This document shows positions 8,575-16,326 of a stretch of 64,000 nucleotides of DNA, piece after piece. This DNA comes from Gammaproteobacteria bacterium (GTDB lineage Bacteria > Pseudomonadota > Gammaproteobacteria > Pseudomonadales > Porticoccaceae). The notes beneath the pieces were generated by a model that was given only the letters and a program-made list of their open reading frames with translations, did not search any database and was not told where the DNA came from. The translations under genes and the position numbers were made by a program. Position 1 is the first letter of the stretch. Every line of letters begins with the position of its first letter. The stretch lies in NCBI GenBank assembly GCA_018069465.1, contig JAGPUW010000025.1:124001-188000 (forward strand), given 5' to 3'.

Positions 8575-8957
8575 TTCCTATCCCCTTTTTCTAAACCAGC
8601 CATCAATAAACGTCGTGCTTTTGACTCACAAAATGGCAGGAATCAAAAGCAATGCCTTATTGAGTGTAGTTGAGCATTGAGGGCTTTGCCCTGGATGAGA
8701 TGACAAAGATATAAACAAATAACTTATTAAGGTAAGGCTATTTATGACACATCACAGGCTGGACAAGTAGGGCTAGAAGGTGAGCAGGAGGGCTGAGACA
8801 GGGTGGTAATGACTACCTGGAAAAAAGCAGCAGCGAGCGTGAGTGTGAAAATGGCGCATCAATGTAAATGAGCTGAATTTGGGAGTCGCCCAAAGTAGGC
8901 TGTGGTAGGCAAGTGTCTCAAGCCCCGCATACGAAAGGGCTTGAGGCGCAGTGTCGT
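8575..8957. other. Gene-free interval
   Basis: 383 bp without a credible gene. A well-placed AAGGTAAGG before ATG at 8744 opens only an eight-codon frame, and other ATGs close within six codons. The part next to 8575 is probably the promoter region of the minus-strand gene. A 9-bp stem-loop at 8917-8945 lies near the other end. Confidence 0.5.
8917..8945 (-). terminator. Stem-loop after the DUF3501 gene
   Basis: Perfect 9-bp arms CTCAAGCCC (8917-8925) and GGGCTTGAG (8937-8945) around an 11-nt loop, beginning 12 bp after the minus-strand stop. No T-tract follows, so it could be a weak terminator or an mRNA 3'-end protecting hairpin. Confidence 0.45.
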
Positions 8958-9557
8958 TCAGTTGATTGAAACAGCGTCGAGGTCACTAGCCAGAGACTCG
9001 CTGACCGGCCCTGCTACTGTGACGGCTGACAGCGGGTAATTGGGGTGGTCGATACCCATCTGTAATTGTGCCCCTGTCTTTAGCTCTGCCACCATAGAAA
9101 CACTCAGTTCGAAGCGCATAAAATGTACGGCAGAGGTTTTAACGTCATTCGCTCTGTCCATATCTTCGTCGGCAATGGCAAAAACTTTAGCGCAATCACC
9201 AACCTGCACCCAGACTTTGTCTTCGATACCCAATAAGCGAGTTAGTGCTAGAGCGCGTTCCTCGGGGTCGGTGTATTCGAGCATGAACGTCGCTTTCCAG
9301 TTACTGCCATCACCAATCAGGGGGTTGTAGGCATCCAGCTCTTCCTGAATAGCGGCCCCTTCAAAAATCTTCTCAATACGCAACATTTCCTGAACCTGAT
9401 AACGAATGGTTGTCGGGTCTTCAAAATATAAGCGCGCATGATCACCCAGAGCCACCTGGCGATGCTTTTTGTGGGCCATGACTTCATTGCGAAACTGCGT
9501 GCGCCGCTCTGAATATTCTTCCAGAGACCATAAATCCTGTCTGCTTAACTTCTTCAC
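8958..9557 (-). CDS. DUF3501 family protein
   Basis: A 199-residue soluble protein of the DUF3501 family, with RRTQFRNEVMAHKKHRQVALGDHARLYFED near the start (given here only as a landmark; key parts are AHKKHR and LYFED) and FMRFELS towards the end. The family is found almost always beside a CCG-domain Fe-S protein and a rubrerythrin, as here. Its biochemical role is unknown. The start is GTG at 9557 behind AGGAGTTAATA. It follows the Fe-S gene by 24 bp, so the two are very likely one transcription unit. Confidence 0.85.
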   Translation of the reverse strand: MKKLSRQDLWSLEEYSERRTQFRNEVMAHKKHRQVALGDHARLYFEDPTTIRYQVQEMLRIEKIFEGAAIQEELDAYNPLIGDGSNWKATFMLEYTDPEERALALTRLLGIEDKVWVQVGDCAKVFAIADEDMDRANDVKTSAVHFMRFELSVSMVAELKTGAQLQMGIDHPNYPLSAVTVAGPVSESLASDLDAVSIN

Positions 9558-9581
9558 TATTAACTCCTAAGTACCGTAAGC

Positions 9582-10904
9582 CTAAATGCCGTAGGCCATG
9601 CGCAACAATGTCATGGGATGTTCGGGTTTTTCGCCGGTTTCGGCCAGATCTGCGATATGGCTTGCCGCCATCGGGCAATCGCTGGATAAGTGCTCGGACT
9701 TCAAAGCGTTGACTTTACGCACTACCGGACGGGCAATTTTCACCGCCTTGTCGTAGGTCTCTTCCTTAACGGCGTAAGTGCCATCGTGGCCGGAACAACG
9801 CTGCTGTGGGTGTATTGTAGTGTCGGGCACCAGAGCGAGAATATCGCGGGTTTTCATGCCGATATTCTGAACCCGTAAATGACAGGCCACGTGGTAGCTG
9901 ATATTGCCCAGACTACGGGTAAACTCAGTCTTAAACTCGCCCTTCTTGTGGCGCAAATGGAGATACTCGAAAGGGTCATAAAACGCCTCCTGTACCTTTT
10001 TGACGTCCGCATCATCGGGAAACATCAAGGGCAGTTCCTGTTTATACATCAGCACACAGGACGGTACCGGAGCGATGAGGTCAAAGCCTTCATCAACCAG
10101 CTTTGCCAGTACTGGGATATTCGCCTCTTTTGCGCGGGCAACGGCGTCCAGATCACCCAGCTCAAGTTTAGGCATGCCGCAGCATTGCTCTTTGGGCACC
10201 AGCTCAATGTGAATATCATTGTGTTGAAACACACGGTAAAAATCTTCACCCAACTCCGGGCTGTTGTAATTGCCATAGCAGGTCGCGTACAAAGCCACCT
10301 TGCCGGTGGTCTCACCAACCGCTTTGGGGATGATATTGTCACCGAGGTTTTTTACCGATTTGCGTAAGGTTTTACTGTGATAGCGGGGAATTGGGGCTTC
10401 CTGGTGCACACCCATCGCCGACTGAAAGGCCTTTCTGAACAGCTTATTACCATTTAAGGCGTTGACGGTAATATCGACCAGGGGGATGGTCGCCAGCTTG
10501 CCCACGGTGTCGGTGCTGGTCAAAACCTTGTCGCGAAAGGAGGCGCCCTTCTCTTTAAAGTTATGCGCTTTGGCGCGCAGCATCAAATGGGGGAAGTCTA
10601 TATTCCACTCGTGGGGGGGCACGTAGGGGCATTTGCTCATGTAGCACATGTCACACATAAAGCACTGATCGACGACCTTGTTGTAATCGCCCTTATCAAT
10701 ACCGTCGACCTCCAGGGTCGGCGACTCATCAACCAGATTGAACAATGTCGGAAAAGAATCGCATAAGCTCACACAGCGGCGGCAACCGTGGCAAACATCG
10801 TAGACTCGCTCAAGCTCGGTCTCGAGAGATTTTTTATCCCAAAAATCTTCTGACTGCCAGTCGAGTGGATGCCTCGTCGGTGCTTCTAAACTACCTTCTC
10901 GCAT
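9582..10904 (-). CDS. GlpC/HdrD-like two-cluster Fe-S protein with CCG domains
   Basis: A 440-residue protein with an N-terminal ferredoxin-like part and two C-terminal CCG (cysteine-rich) segments. The clusters are Cys38-x2-Cys41-x2-Cys44-x3-Cys48 and Cys81-x2-Cys84-x2-Cys87-x4-Cys92, giving two [4Fe-4S] centres. CCGMPKLELGD and CSGHDGTYAV mark the CCG parts, as in heterodisulfide reductase subunit D and GlpC. Such proteins move electrons between quinones or dehydrogenases and thiols. Beside rubrerythrin and DUF3501, a role as electron donor in peroxide reduction is an attractive inference but has not been shown. A terminator separates it from rubrerythrin, so it may also have its own promoter in the 143-bp gap. 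Confidence 0.85.
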   Translation of the reverse strand: MREGSLEAPTRHPLDWQSEDFWDKKSLETELERVYDVCHGCRRCVSLCDSFPTLFNLVDESPTLEVDGIDKGDYNKVVDQCFMCDMCYMSKCPYVPPHEWNIDFPHLMLRAKAHNFKEKGASFRDKVLTSTDTVGKLATIPLVDITVNALNGNKLFRKAFQSAMGVHQEAPIPRYHSKTLRKSVKNLGDNIIPKAVGETTGKVALYATCYGNYNSPELGEDFYRVFQHNDIHIELVPKEQCCGMPKLELGDLDAVARAKEANIPVLAKLVDEGFDLIAPVPSCVLMYKQELPLMFPDDADVKKVQEAFYDPFEYLHLRHKKGEFKTEFTRSLGNISYHVACHLRVQNIGMKTRDILALVPDTTIHPQQRCSGHDGTYAVKEETYDKAVKIARPVVRKVNALKSEHLSSDCPMAASHIADLAETGEKPEHPMTLLRMAYGI

Positions 10905-10951
10905 TTTCTTCCCCTGTATAATCTATCGACGGTAAACGTCAATCTGAGCTC

Positions 10952-10990
10952 TAAAAAATACAGGGCCGTGGTGTAACACCAAAGCCCTGT
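10952..10990 (-). terminator. Intrinsic terminator of rubrerythrin
   Basis: Arms ACAGGGC (10960-10966) and GCCCTGT (10984-10990) enclose a second small pairing, TGGT with ACCA. On the minus strand the hairpin is followed by ATTTTTT. It is about 57 bp after the rubrerythrin stop and 48 bp before the Fe-S gene start, so it would at least attenuate read-through into that gene. Confidence 0.8.
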
Positions 10991-11047
10991 AATCGATCAG
11001 TTATTAAGCCGCTAAAGTGGAGACTCTAGCCAGCCTTATCATTGATC

Positions 11048-11467
11048 TTAGTCGTCGAGGGTATCGAGCGCTTTCTGGAAACGGTTGGCGTGGCTACGCT
11101 CCGCCTTACCCAGCGTTTCAAACCAGTCGGCAATCTCGTCAAAGCCTTCTTCACGAGCAGTTTTGGTCATACCCGGGTACATATCTGTGTACTCGTGAGT
11201 CTCACCAGCGACAGCCGCTTTCAGGTTGTCGGAAGTAGGACCAATGGGTAGACCAGTTGCGGGATCACCCGTCTCTTCGAGATATTCCAGGTGGCCGTGT
11301 GCGTGTCCAGTTTCGCCTTCAGCCGTGGAGCGGAAAACACTTGCTACGTCGTTGTAACCTTCGACGTCCGCTTTGGCGGCGAAGTACAGGTAGCGACGGT
11401 TAGCTTGAGATTCGCCAGCAAAGGCGTCTTTTAAATTCTGTTCAGTTTGAGTGTCTTTAAGTGACAT
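11048..11467 (-). CDS. Rubrerythrin family protein (no rubredoxin domain)
   Basis: A 139-residue four-helix-bundle di-iron protein that reduces hydrogen peroxide in family members. Iron ligands are readable: Glu19 in AGES, Glu52-x2-His55 in GETGHAH, Glu89 in AGETHEY with Glu92 nearby, and Glu123-x2-His126 in ERSH. It has no cysteine, so the C-terminal rubredoxin domain of classic rubrerythrin is missing, as in erythrin/sulerythrin forms; electrons must come from another protein. Start is the ATG at 11467 because AGGAG sits 7 nt upstream of it and only 1 nt before the earlier ATG. It is divergent from oxyR. Confidence 0.92.
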   Translation of the reverse strand: MSLKDTQTEQNLKDAFAGESQANRRYLYFAAKADVEGYNDVASVFRSTAEGETGHAHGHLEYLEETGDPATGLPIGPTSDNLKAAVAGETHEYTDMYPGMTKTAREEGFDEIADWFETLGKAERSHANRFQKALDTLDD

Positions 11468-11495
11468 CAACATTCTCCTTTCAGTTGTTATTCAG

Positions 11496-11521
11496 AGATA
11501 AAGCTATTATGTAGCCCTATC
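11496..11521. promoter_or_regulatory. Possible OxyR-binding region
   Basis: The divergent gap between rubrerythrin and oxyR contains GATAAAGCTAT and then GTAGCCCTATC, which partly fit the ATAG-N7-CTAT repeat pattern of OxyR sites. The match is loose; the position between a peroxide scavenger and oxyR is the stronger argument. Confidence 0.35.
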
Positions 11522-11616
11522 AGCATACCAGCTCTTTAATGAACTTGCGGTACAATATCCGCCCGACCTACAATCGGTAAAATGAATTTTTTGATAGTCA
11601 CTGATCGGTTTTTCCA

Positions 11617-12522
11617 ATGGCATCCCAACCCACACTGAAACAACTCCGCTACCTCTGTGCGGTCGCGCAAAGCCTGCATTTTGGCAAAGCGGCCAAGGCC
11701 TGTTTTGTCACCCAGTCGACGCTGAGTGCAGGTATTAATGAGCTCGAACAAACCCTCGGCGCCGTCCTGCTAGAGCGCAGTAACAAGCAGGTATTATTGA
11801 CCGATATCGGCCGCAAAATCGTCGCCCGTTCACAGCATATTCTCGGCGATATTGAGGCCTTGAAAGAGGACGCAGTAAGGGCGCAAACACCCCTCAGTAA
11901 CCCGGTGCGGATTGGCATCATCCCAACAATAGCACCCTTCATTCTACCCAGAGTATTACCCACCCTGCACAAAGATTTCCCCAATCTACAATTGCTAATC
12001 CGTGAGGATTTGTCGGAAAACCTCGCCAGCTTACTGTTGCAGGGCGAGCTAGATGTACTACTACTGGCCCTGCCCTATCCCGTCAACAACACTACCAGCT
12101 ACCCCTTGTTTAATGACCCCTTTGTGCTGGCCTACCCCTCTGGCCACCCTTTGGATAAGGTCAAGCAACTCAGAACTCGCGATCTTCAGGGCCAGGATAT
12201 TCTCTTACTCGAAAACGGCCACTGCCTGCGCGACCACGCCCTCGAAGCTTGTAAGTTGCAAAGTAGCCAATTATCCCTCGCCTTTGAGGCGACGAGCCTC
12301 CACACCATCGTACCCATGGTCGCCAACGGAGTGGGTATTTCACTGCTGCCTGAAATGGCTATTAAGGCGGGAATATTGTCCGGCACTAAAAATGTGTCGA
12401 CAAAAGAGTTTTCTGAGAGCGGCGTATGGCGTGAAGTTGGACTTTTATGGCGCGCGAAAAGTCCCCGAGACAGTGAATACCGTCTGCTTGGACAATACTT
12501 TAAAAACAAAAGCCCCGACTGA
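11617..12522 (+). CDS. oxyR: OxyR-type peroxide-sensing LysR regulator
   Basis: A 301-residue LysR-family activator. The N-terminal helix-turn-helix (LKQLRYLCAVAQSLHFGKAA, then FVTQSTLSAGINELE) is followed by the effector domain from about residue 95. The diagnostic part is GHCLRDHALEAC: Cys203 and Cys212 sit exactly as Cys199 and Cys208 do in E. coli OxyR, which form the peroxide-induced disulfide. This makes OxyR a better call than a generic LysR. It is transcribed away from rubrerythrin, which is thus a likely target. The ribosome site before the ATG is weak. Confidence 0.92.
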   Translation: MASQPTLKQLRYLCAVAQSLHFGKAAKACFVTQSTLSAGINELEQTLGAVLLERSNKQVLLTDIGRKIVARSQHILGDIEALKEDAVRAQTPLSNPVRIGIIPTIAPFILPRVLPTLHKDFPNLQLLIREDLSENLASLLLQGELDVLLLALPYPVNNTTSYPLFNDPFVLAYPSGHPLDKVKQLRTRDLQGQDILLLENGHCLRDHALEACKLQSSQLSLAFEATSLHTIVPMVANGVGISLLPEMAIKAGILSGTKNVSTKEFSESGVWREVGLLWRAKSPRDSEYRLLGQYFKNKSPD

Positions 12523-12531
12523 GAATATAAA

Positions 12532-12559
12532 CCGGATCAGCTGAAATAGCCTGATCCGG
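12532..12559. terminator. Stem-loop between convergent oxyR and csp
   Basis: Perfect 9-bp arms CCGGATCAG (12532-12540) and CTGATCCGG (12551-12559) with a 10-nt loop. It is 9 bp after the oxyR stop and about 40 bp after the csp stop on the other strand. The minus-strand side ends in TTTATATT, so it probably serves both genes, better for csp. Confidence 0.65.
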
Positions 12560-12600
12560 ATAGTTCGCCCGTCGTGAGCTCCTAGTAGAACCCGTTAAAA

Positions 12601-12807
12601 CTAGAGCGGTGTTACGTTCTCAGCCTGTGGACCCTTCTGACCATCCGTTACATCAAACTCGACTCGCTGACCTTCATTCAGTGATTTAAAACCATCACCG
12701 ACAATGGAGCGAAAATGAACAAAAACATCGGGGCCGTTCTCTTGCTCGATAAAACCGTAACCTTTATCAGCGTTAAACCATTTTACCGTACCTGTTGCAC
12801 TAGACAT
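12601..12807 (-). CDS. CspA-family cold-shock protein
   Basis: A 68-residue OB-fold RNA/DNA chaperone. The RNP1 motif KGYGFIEQ and RNP2 motif VFVHF are intact, with the usual [15 protein letters not shown] start and a C-terminal PQAENV. It is the normal family length. Such proteins melt mRNA structure in the cold or in stationary phase. It has a promoter about 170 nt upstream, which leaves a long leader typical of cold-regulated csp genes. Which paralogue it is cannot be told from sequence alone. Confidence 0.95.
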   Translation of the reverse strand: MSSATGTVKWFNADKGYGFIEQENGPDVFVHFRSIVGDGFKSLNEGQRVEFDVTDGQKGPQAENVTPL

Positions 12808-13244
12808 ATTCCAAAACCTTTTTAAGCTTTACTCTTCATGAGTAAAAAACTGTTTATTTAAGCCGTTGTCTGGCTATCCTTAGCCGTTAAACGCAATTTT
12901 TATTGATAACTAGCAATCGTGCAAGTAATAAAAAGGATCACAATTCAAGTCACAAGAAAAGTACTATTTTCAGGCTGTATTTACTATATATGAAAAAACA
13001 CACATGTAAACCAACATTTAAAGCAAAAAAAGCAGCCTGACTCTTTACCTGTCAGCCAATAAAAGCATGACATTTATAGCTGAAATAACCGGGCTTTAAG
13101 GATAAATAAACGGTTCAAAAAACAGCCCGATCTCTACAATTTCATTCCACCATTAGTAACAAGCATGTGACAGCGCAATAAATGCACGCGCACTTTTCCT
13201 TGCTGCTTTTCCTTAGCCTCGCAACCAGGCAAGCGGTCTAGTCA
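12808..13244 (-). promoter_or_regulatory. csp promoter and long 5' leader
   Basis: 437 bp with no gene. On the minus strand TTTACA (13010-13005), a 16-bp spacer and TATAGT (12988-12983) form a good sigma70-type promoter, which puts the start near 12976 and gives a leader of about 168 nt. That is close to the E. coli cspA leader, which acts as a thermosensor. The leader is AT-rich; the E. coli cold box was not found. Nothing else was seen in the part next to the VOC gene. Confidence 0.55.
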
Positions 13245-14096
13245 CTAGCCCGCCTCAATGCGGATTAAGGCACCAAATGTAGCTTGCTGATCCACTTCCA
13301 GTACATCAGGGGAGTCGGCAGCAACATTTACCTCCAGCCCCCGCTCGATAAGCATTTTCTGAGTCGCTGGCACATCCGTTGTCTGTAGTACTAGCGCATA
13401 CATGCCCTCGCGCCGGCTTTCCAAAAACTGGGCAATGGCATTGCCGAATGGTTGGGCCGGATCGTCGACGGCCACCAGCTCAATCACCCCGCCCGATGCC
13501 GGACGGCAAATTGCGCTACGCACACCGCGCTCGGCATCAACCTGGATTGCGTCCATCGCCATTTGGAACTGATTACCGTAGGCCTCAACAGCGTGATCGA
13601 GATCTTCCACGGCGATGATGACACGACTAATTCCCGACACTCTCGGGCCAGCGCGCTCGTCAACGGGGCCTTTATATTTAACGTCGAAGGAGTTCACCGG
13701 GTACACGCGAATCAACACCCCGTGGGTCGAACTGGGGTGTACATCTCGACCGAAGGCACCGGGCATTAAAGGCATGACATTGAGGCCCCGCTCGGCGAGC
13801 AGCTCTGCCTCGTCATCGGGCACGGGCGCTTCAAGCATCAACGCAAATAAGCCTTCACCACGACGATCGAGAAAACCTTGCAGGCTTTTACTCAGTGGCG
13901 TACTGGGATCAACTGGGGACATGAGTTCAATATTACTGCCACCCTCGGGCACGCACATGCCCAGCGCGGCGCCGTACTCTTTGGTGCTACTGTTCGATAA
14001 ATCGATAACGGGCATCGAGAATTTATCTCTGAACAAACTGACGACAGCGGGAAAATCATGCACTGCAATGGCAATGCGCGGCATACCTGTGATCAT
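13245..14096 (-). CDS. Two-domain VOC (glyoxalase-fold) protein
   Basis: A 283-residue protein made of two vicinal-oxygen-chelate domains. The first begins with PRIAIAVHDFPAVVSLFRDKF and the second at about residue 150 with ISRVIIAVEDLDHAVEAY. Each has a strand carrying a Glu that could bind metal (NIELMSP and VIELVAVD). Duplicated VOC folds occur in extradiol dioxygenases, methylmalonyl-CoA epimerases and many dehydratases or isomerases of unknown substrate. The repeated FLDRRGEGLFALMLE and FLESRREGMYALVLQ show that the two halves arose by duplication. Start is set by GGAGAG before the first ATG. No pathway partner is adjacent. Confidence 0.82.
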   Translation of the reverse strand: MITGMPRIAIAVHDFPAVVSLFRDKFSMPVIDLSNSSTKEYGAALGMCVPEGGSNIELMSPVDPSTPLSKSLQGFLDRRGEGLFALMLEAPVPDDEAELLAERGLNVMPLMPGAFGRDVHPSSTHGVLIRVYPVNSFDVKYKGPVDERAGPRVSGISRVIIAVEDLDHAVEAYGNQFQMAMDAIQVDAERGVRSAICRPASGGVIELVAVDDPAQPFGNAIAQFLESRREGMYALVLQTTDVPATQKMLIERGLEVNVAADSPDVLEVDQQATFGALIRIEAG

Positions 14097-14243
14097 TATT
14101 TCTCTCCAATTAATGGTTATTCGTTATTTTAATAACGCTGGTTTTTGACGATTTAAAATGGGGGCTTCTTTTCCGCACATAGCTGTGCAGAAAAGAAATC
14201 AAGCCGCTAATATACACCCTCAGCCGACAGCTTAAAGCCTAAA

Positions 14244-15134
14244 ATGTCCTTAAAGATTCTGCTCCAGACCTTTCGCCCATCCTTCCTCATCCTTAGTTTT
14301 GCGTGTGTATTTTTAGGCTTTAGCACCACTGTCTCAACACAAACACCAATCAATATTACAGCCGTTTTACTCATATTAGTTGGCGCATTATCCGCGCATA
14401 TCAGCGTCAACACGCTCAATGAATACGCCGATTACAAAAGTGGGCTCGATTTTCTAACTAAAAAAACGGCCTTTAGTGGCGGCAGCGGCGCTTTAGTGCA
14501 ACAGCCAAAAATGGCTACAGCAGTCCTCGTTTCTGGCCTTGTTGCGCTAACGCTAACAATAATTATTGGCCTCTTTTTTATCCGTGAATACGGCGCTCAG
14601 ATCTTGCCCATCGGCATTGCCGGTGTGCTGCTCATTATTAGCTATACGCCATGGCTCAATCGCTCGCCCTTTTTATGCCTGATTGCTCCCGGTCTGGGCT
14701 TTGGCGTATTGATGGTAGTAGGGACGCATGTACTTTTAGCAGGCTCACACTCGGCCCTGCCCTGGCTGGTGTCAACAATCCCCTTTTGCCTCAACAACAA
14801 TCTTCTACTGCTAAATCAATACCCCGACATTGACGCCGATAAACACATTGGGCGCCGCACATTTCCCATCGCCTACGGCACCCATACCAGCAACTGGCTC
14901 TATGCCGGCTTTATGCTGCTCGCCTGTGTATTCATGACGCTACTGATCATTGCCGGACAATTGCCAACACTGAGCACTATTGCCCTGGCACCGCTACCAC
15001 TCTCAGCCTACGCACTCCTGGGTGCATGGAAGCATGATGCAGACATTGGCCAACACCCCAAATATCTGGCTGCCAATGTCGCTACCGCCGTCTTAACGCC
15101 CCTGTTACTCGGCATTTCAATCATGTGGGCTTAA
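14244..15134 (+). CDS. UbiA-family (MenA-like) prenyltransferase
   Basis: A 296-residue inner-membrane protein with about eight hydrophobic helices. The two Asp-rich, Mg-diphosphate-binding motifs are clear: N59-x3-D63-x5-D69 in NEYADYKSGLD, and N191-x3-D195-x-D197-x-D199 in NQYPDIDADKHIGRRT. These place it in the UbiA superfamily, which joins prenyl diphosphates to aromatic or other acceptors. The second motif with IGRRT resembles the MenA branch. No menaquinone or ubiquinone gene is next to it, so the acceptor is unknown. Its ATG lacks a good ribosome site. Confidence 0.82.
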   Translation: MSLKILLQTFRPSFLILSFACVFLGFSTTVSTQTPINITAVLLILVGALSAHISVNTLNEYADYKSGLDFLTKKTAFSGGSGALVQQPKMATAVLVSGLVALTLTIIIGLFFIREYGAQILPIGIAGVLLIISYTPWLNRSPFLCLIAPGLGFGVLMVVGTHVLLAGSHSALPWLVSTIPFCLNNNLLLLNQYPDIDADKHIGRRTFPIAYGTHTSNWLYAGFMLLACVFMTLLIIAGQLPTLSTIALAPLPLSAYALLGAWKHDADIGQHPKYLAANVATAVLTPLLLGISIMWA

Positions 15135-15252
15135 ACTCGGCCAGTACCAAGCCCACAAAGTAGCCCTGCTCAACATCGAAAGTGGCGCTGTCATAGAAAA
15201 GTGCCATCAACCTCAATTACAATGGCTGCCCCTGTCTCCGCTTTGAGTTCAC

Positions 15253-15792
15253 ATGGCTAGTTCACTACTCGATCAACTGCAAAAATCTGGCTTAGTCGAT
15301 ACTAAGAAGGCCCATCAGGCCGTCAAAGCCAAGCGCAAGCAGGACAAAATCCAGCGCAACAGCAAACAGACCATTGTCGACGACAACAAGCAAGAGGCAG
15401 TCCAGGCCAAGGCGGAAAAAACAGCAAAAGATAAATTGCTCAACCAGCAGCGCAATGAAAAGGCCCAGCGCAAGGCTTTCGCTGCACAGATAAAGCAGTT
15501 AATCGAAATGAACGCTATTGCAGCGACGGGCGACCAGCAGTTTAACTTCACCGATGGCAAGCACATCAAACGTATTCACGTTGATAAGGCCCAGGTCGGG
15601 CGCTTAAGCCGGGGCGTTGTCGCCATCGTCAAACTGGGTGATAAATACATTATCGTGCCCAGCCCTGTTGCCGAGAGGATTGCCGAGCGCGACCCCCTGC
15701 GCATCATTTTTAAAGCGGATAAAGACCCAGAGATAGTCGAGGAAGATGATCCCTACGCGGATTACAAAATCCCCGACGATCTCATGTGGTGA
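15253..15792 (+). CDS. DUF2058 (YaiL-like) protein
   Basis: A 179-residue soluble protein of the DUF2058 family, called YaiL in E. coli. The first 80 residues are highly charged and Lys/Gln-rich, probably a coiled coil, starting with LLDQLQKSGLVDTKKAHQ. The rest is a compact domain with FNFTDGKHIKRIHVD-like residues (FNFTDGKHIKRI) and an acidic tail (EEDDPYADYKIPDDLMW). Family members bind nucleic acid or ribosomes, with no settled function. It is 16 bp upstream of arfB, so a translation-related operon is suggested. Confidence 0.88.
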   Translation: MASSLLDQLQKSGLVDTKKAHQAVKAKRKQDKIQRNSKQTIVDDNKQEAVQAKAEKTAKDKLLNQQRNEKAQRKAFAAQIKQLIEMNAIAATGDQQFNFTDGKHIKRIHVDKAQVGRLSRGVVAIVKLGDKYIIVPSPVAERIAERDPLRIIFKADKDPEIVEEDDPYADYKIPDDLMW

Positions 15793-15808
15793 GTGAGCAC
15801 ACCACCCC

Positions 15809-16228
15809 ATGTTAGCCATCACACCCAGACTCAGCATTCCTCTGCAAGAGGTAGAATTTAGCGCTATTCGCGCGCAGGGCGCCGGCGGGCAGAATGTCAA
15901 CAAAGTGTCTTCCGCCCTGCACTTGCGGTACAACATCAAGACCTCTTCATTGCCCGATGAGGTTAAAGAGCGTCTGTTGAATAGCCGGGATAGTCGTGTC
16001 AACAAGGAGGGTGTGCTGGTCATTAAAGCCCAGCAATTTCGAACCCAGGAGAAAAACCGTGCCGACGCGCTGGAGCGCTTGCAGGCGTTTATCGCGGCGG
16101 GCGCTCAGAGGCCCAAAACCCGGCGCGCCACCCGACCGACGCGCAGCTCACAGCGCAAACGCATGGACAGTAAAACCCGCCATGGAAGAACCAAGGCCCT
16201 GAGGAAGTCCGTCAAGCTGGATCACTAA
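15809..16228 (+). CDS. arfB: Alternative ribosome-rescue factor B (peptidyl-tRNA hydrolase)
   Basis: A 139-residue protein of the ArfB/YaeJ (ICT1) family, which frees stalled ribosomes lacking a stop codon. The release-factor catalytic loop GAGGQNVNKV holds the GGQ triplet at residues 26-28. The C-terminal 45 residues are strongly basic (KTRRATRPTRSSQRKRM), the tail that enters the empty mRNA channel. Length fits the family and no tRNA-anticodon-recognition domain is present, which excludes RF1/RF2. It follows the DUF2058 gene closely. A run of 14-bp repeats begins around its stop codon. Confidence 0.93.
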   Translation: MLAITPRLSIPLQEVEFSAIRAQGAGGQNVNKVSSALHLRYNIKTSSLPDEVKERLLNSRDSRVNKEGVLVIKAQQFRTQEKNRADALERLQAFIAAGAQRPKTRRATRPTRSSQRKRMDSKTRHGRTKALRKSVKLDH

Positions 16229-16305
16229 GCGTCGTTAACTGATCCGCTACAACTGATTCATTGCAACTAAGTCACTTCAACTGAACCCTTGCAACCGTGC
16301 GCTGG
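16222..16305. repeat. 14-bp-period degenerate tandem repeat
   Basis: From the arfB stop onward, units start at 16236, 16250, 16264, 16278 and 16292, each 14 bp and each opening with (C/T)AAC. Three central units share CAACT and end in TTG or CTT; the consensus is about CAACTGATCCATTG. The flanking units are weaker. The array fills the space between arfB and the convergent RIO kinase gene. Confidence 0.7.
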
Positions 16306-16326
16306 ACGGCACTTAAGCGCAGTCAT

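Noticed and set aside
8730-8770. AAGGTAAGG plus ATG at 8744
   Set aside because: Only eight codons before TAG; no support for a functional peptide.
11048-11473. Classic rubrerythrin with rubredoxin domain
   Set aside because: The protein contains no cysteine and ends after the four-helix bundle.
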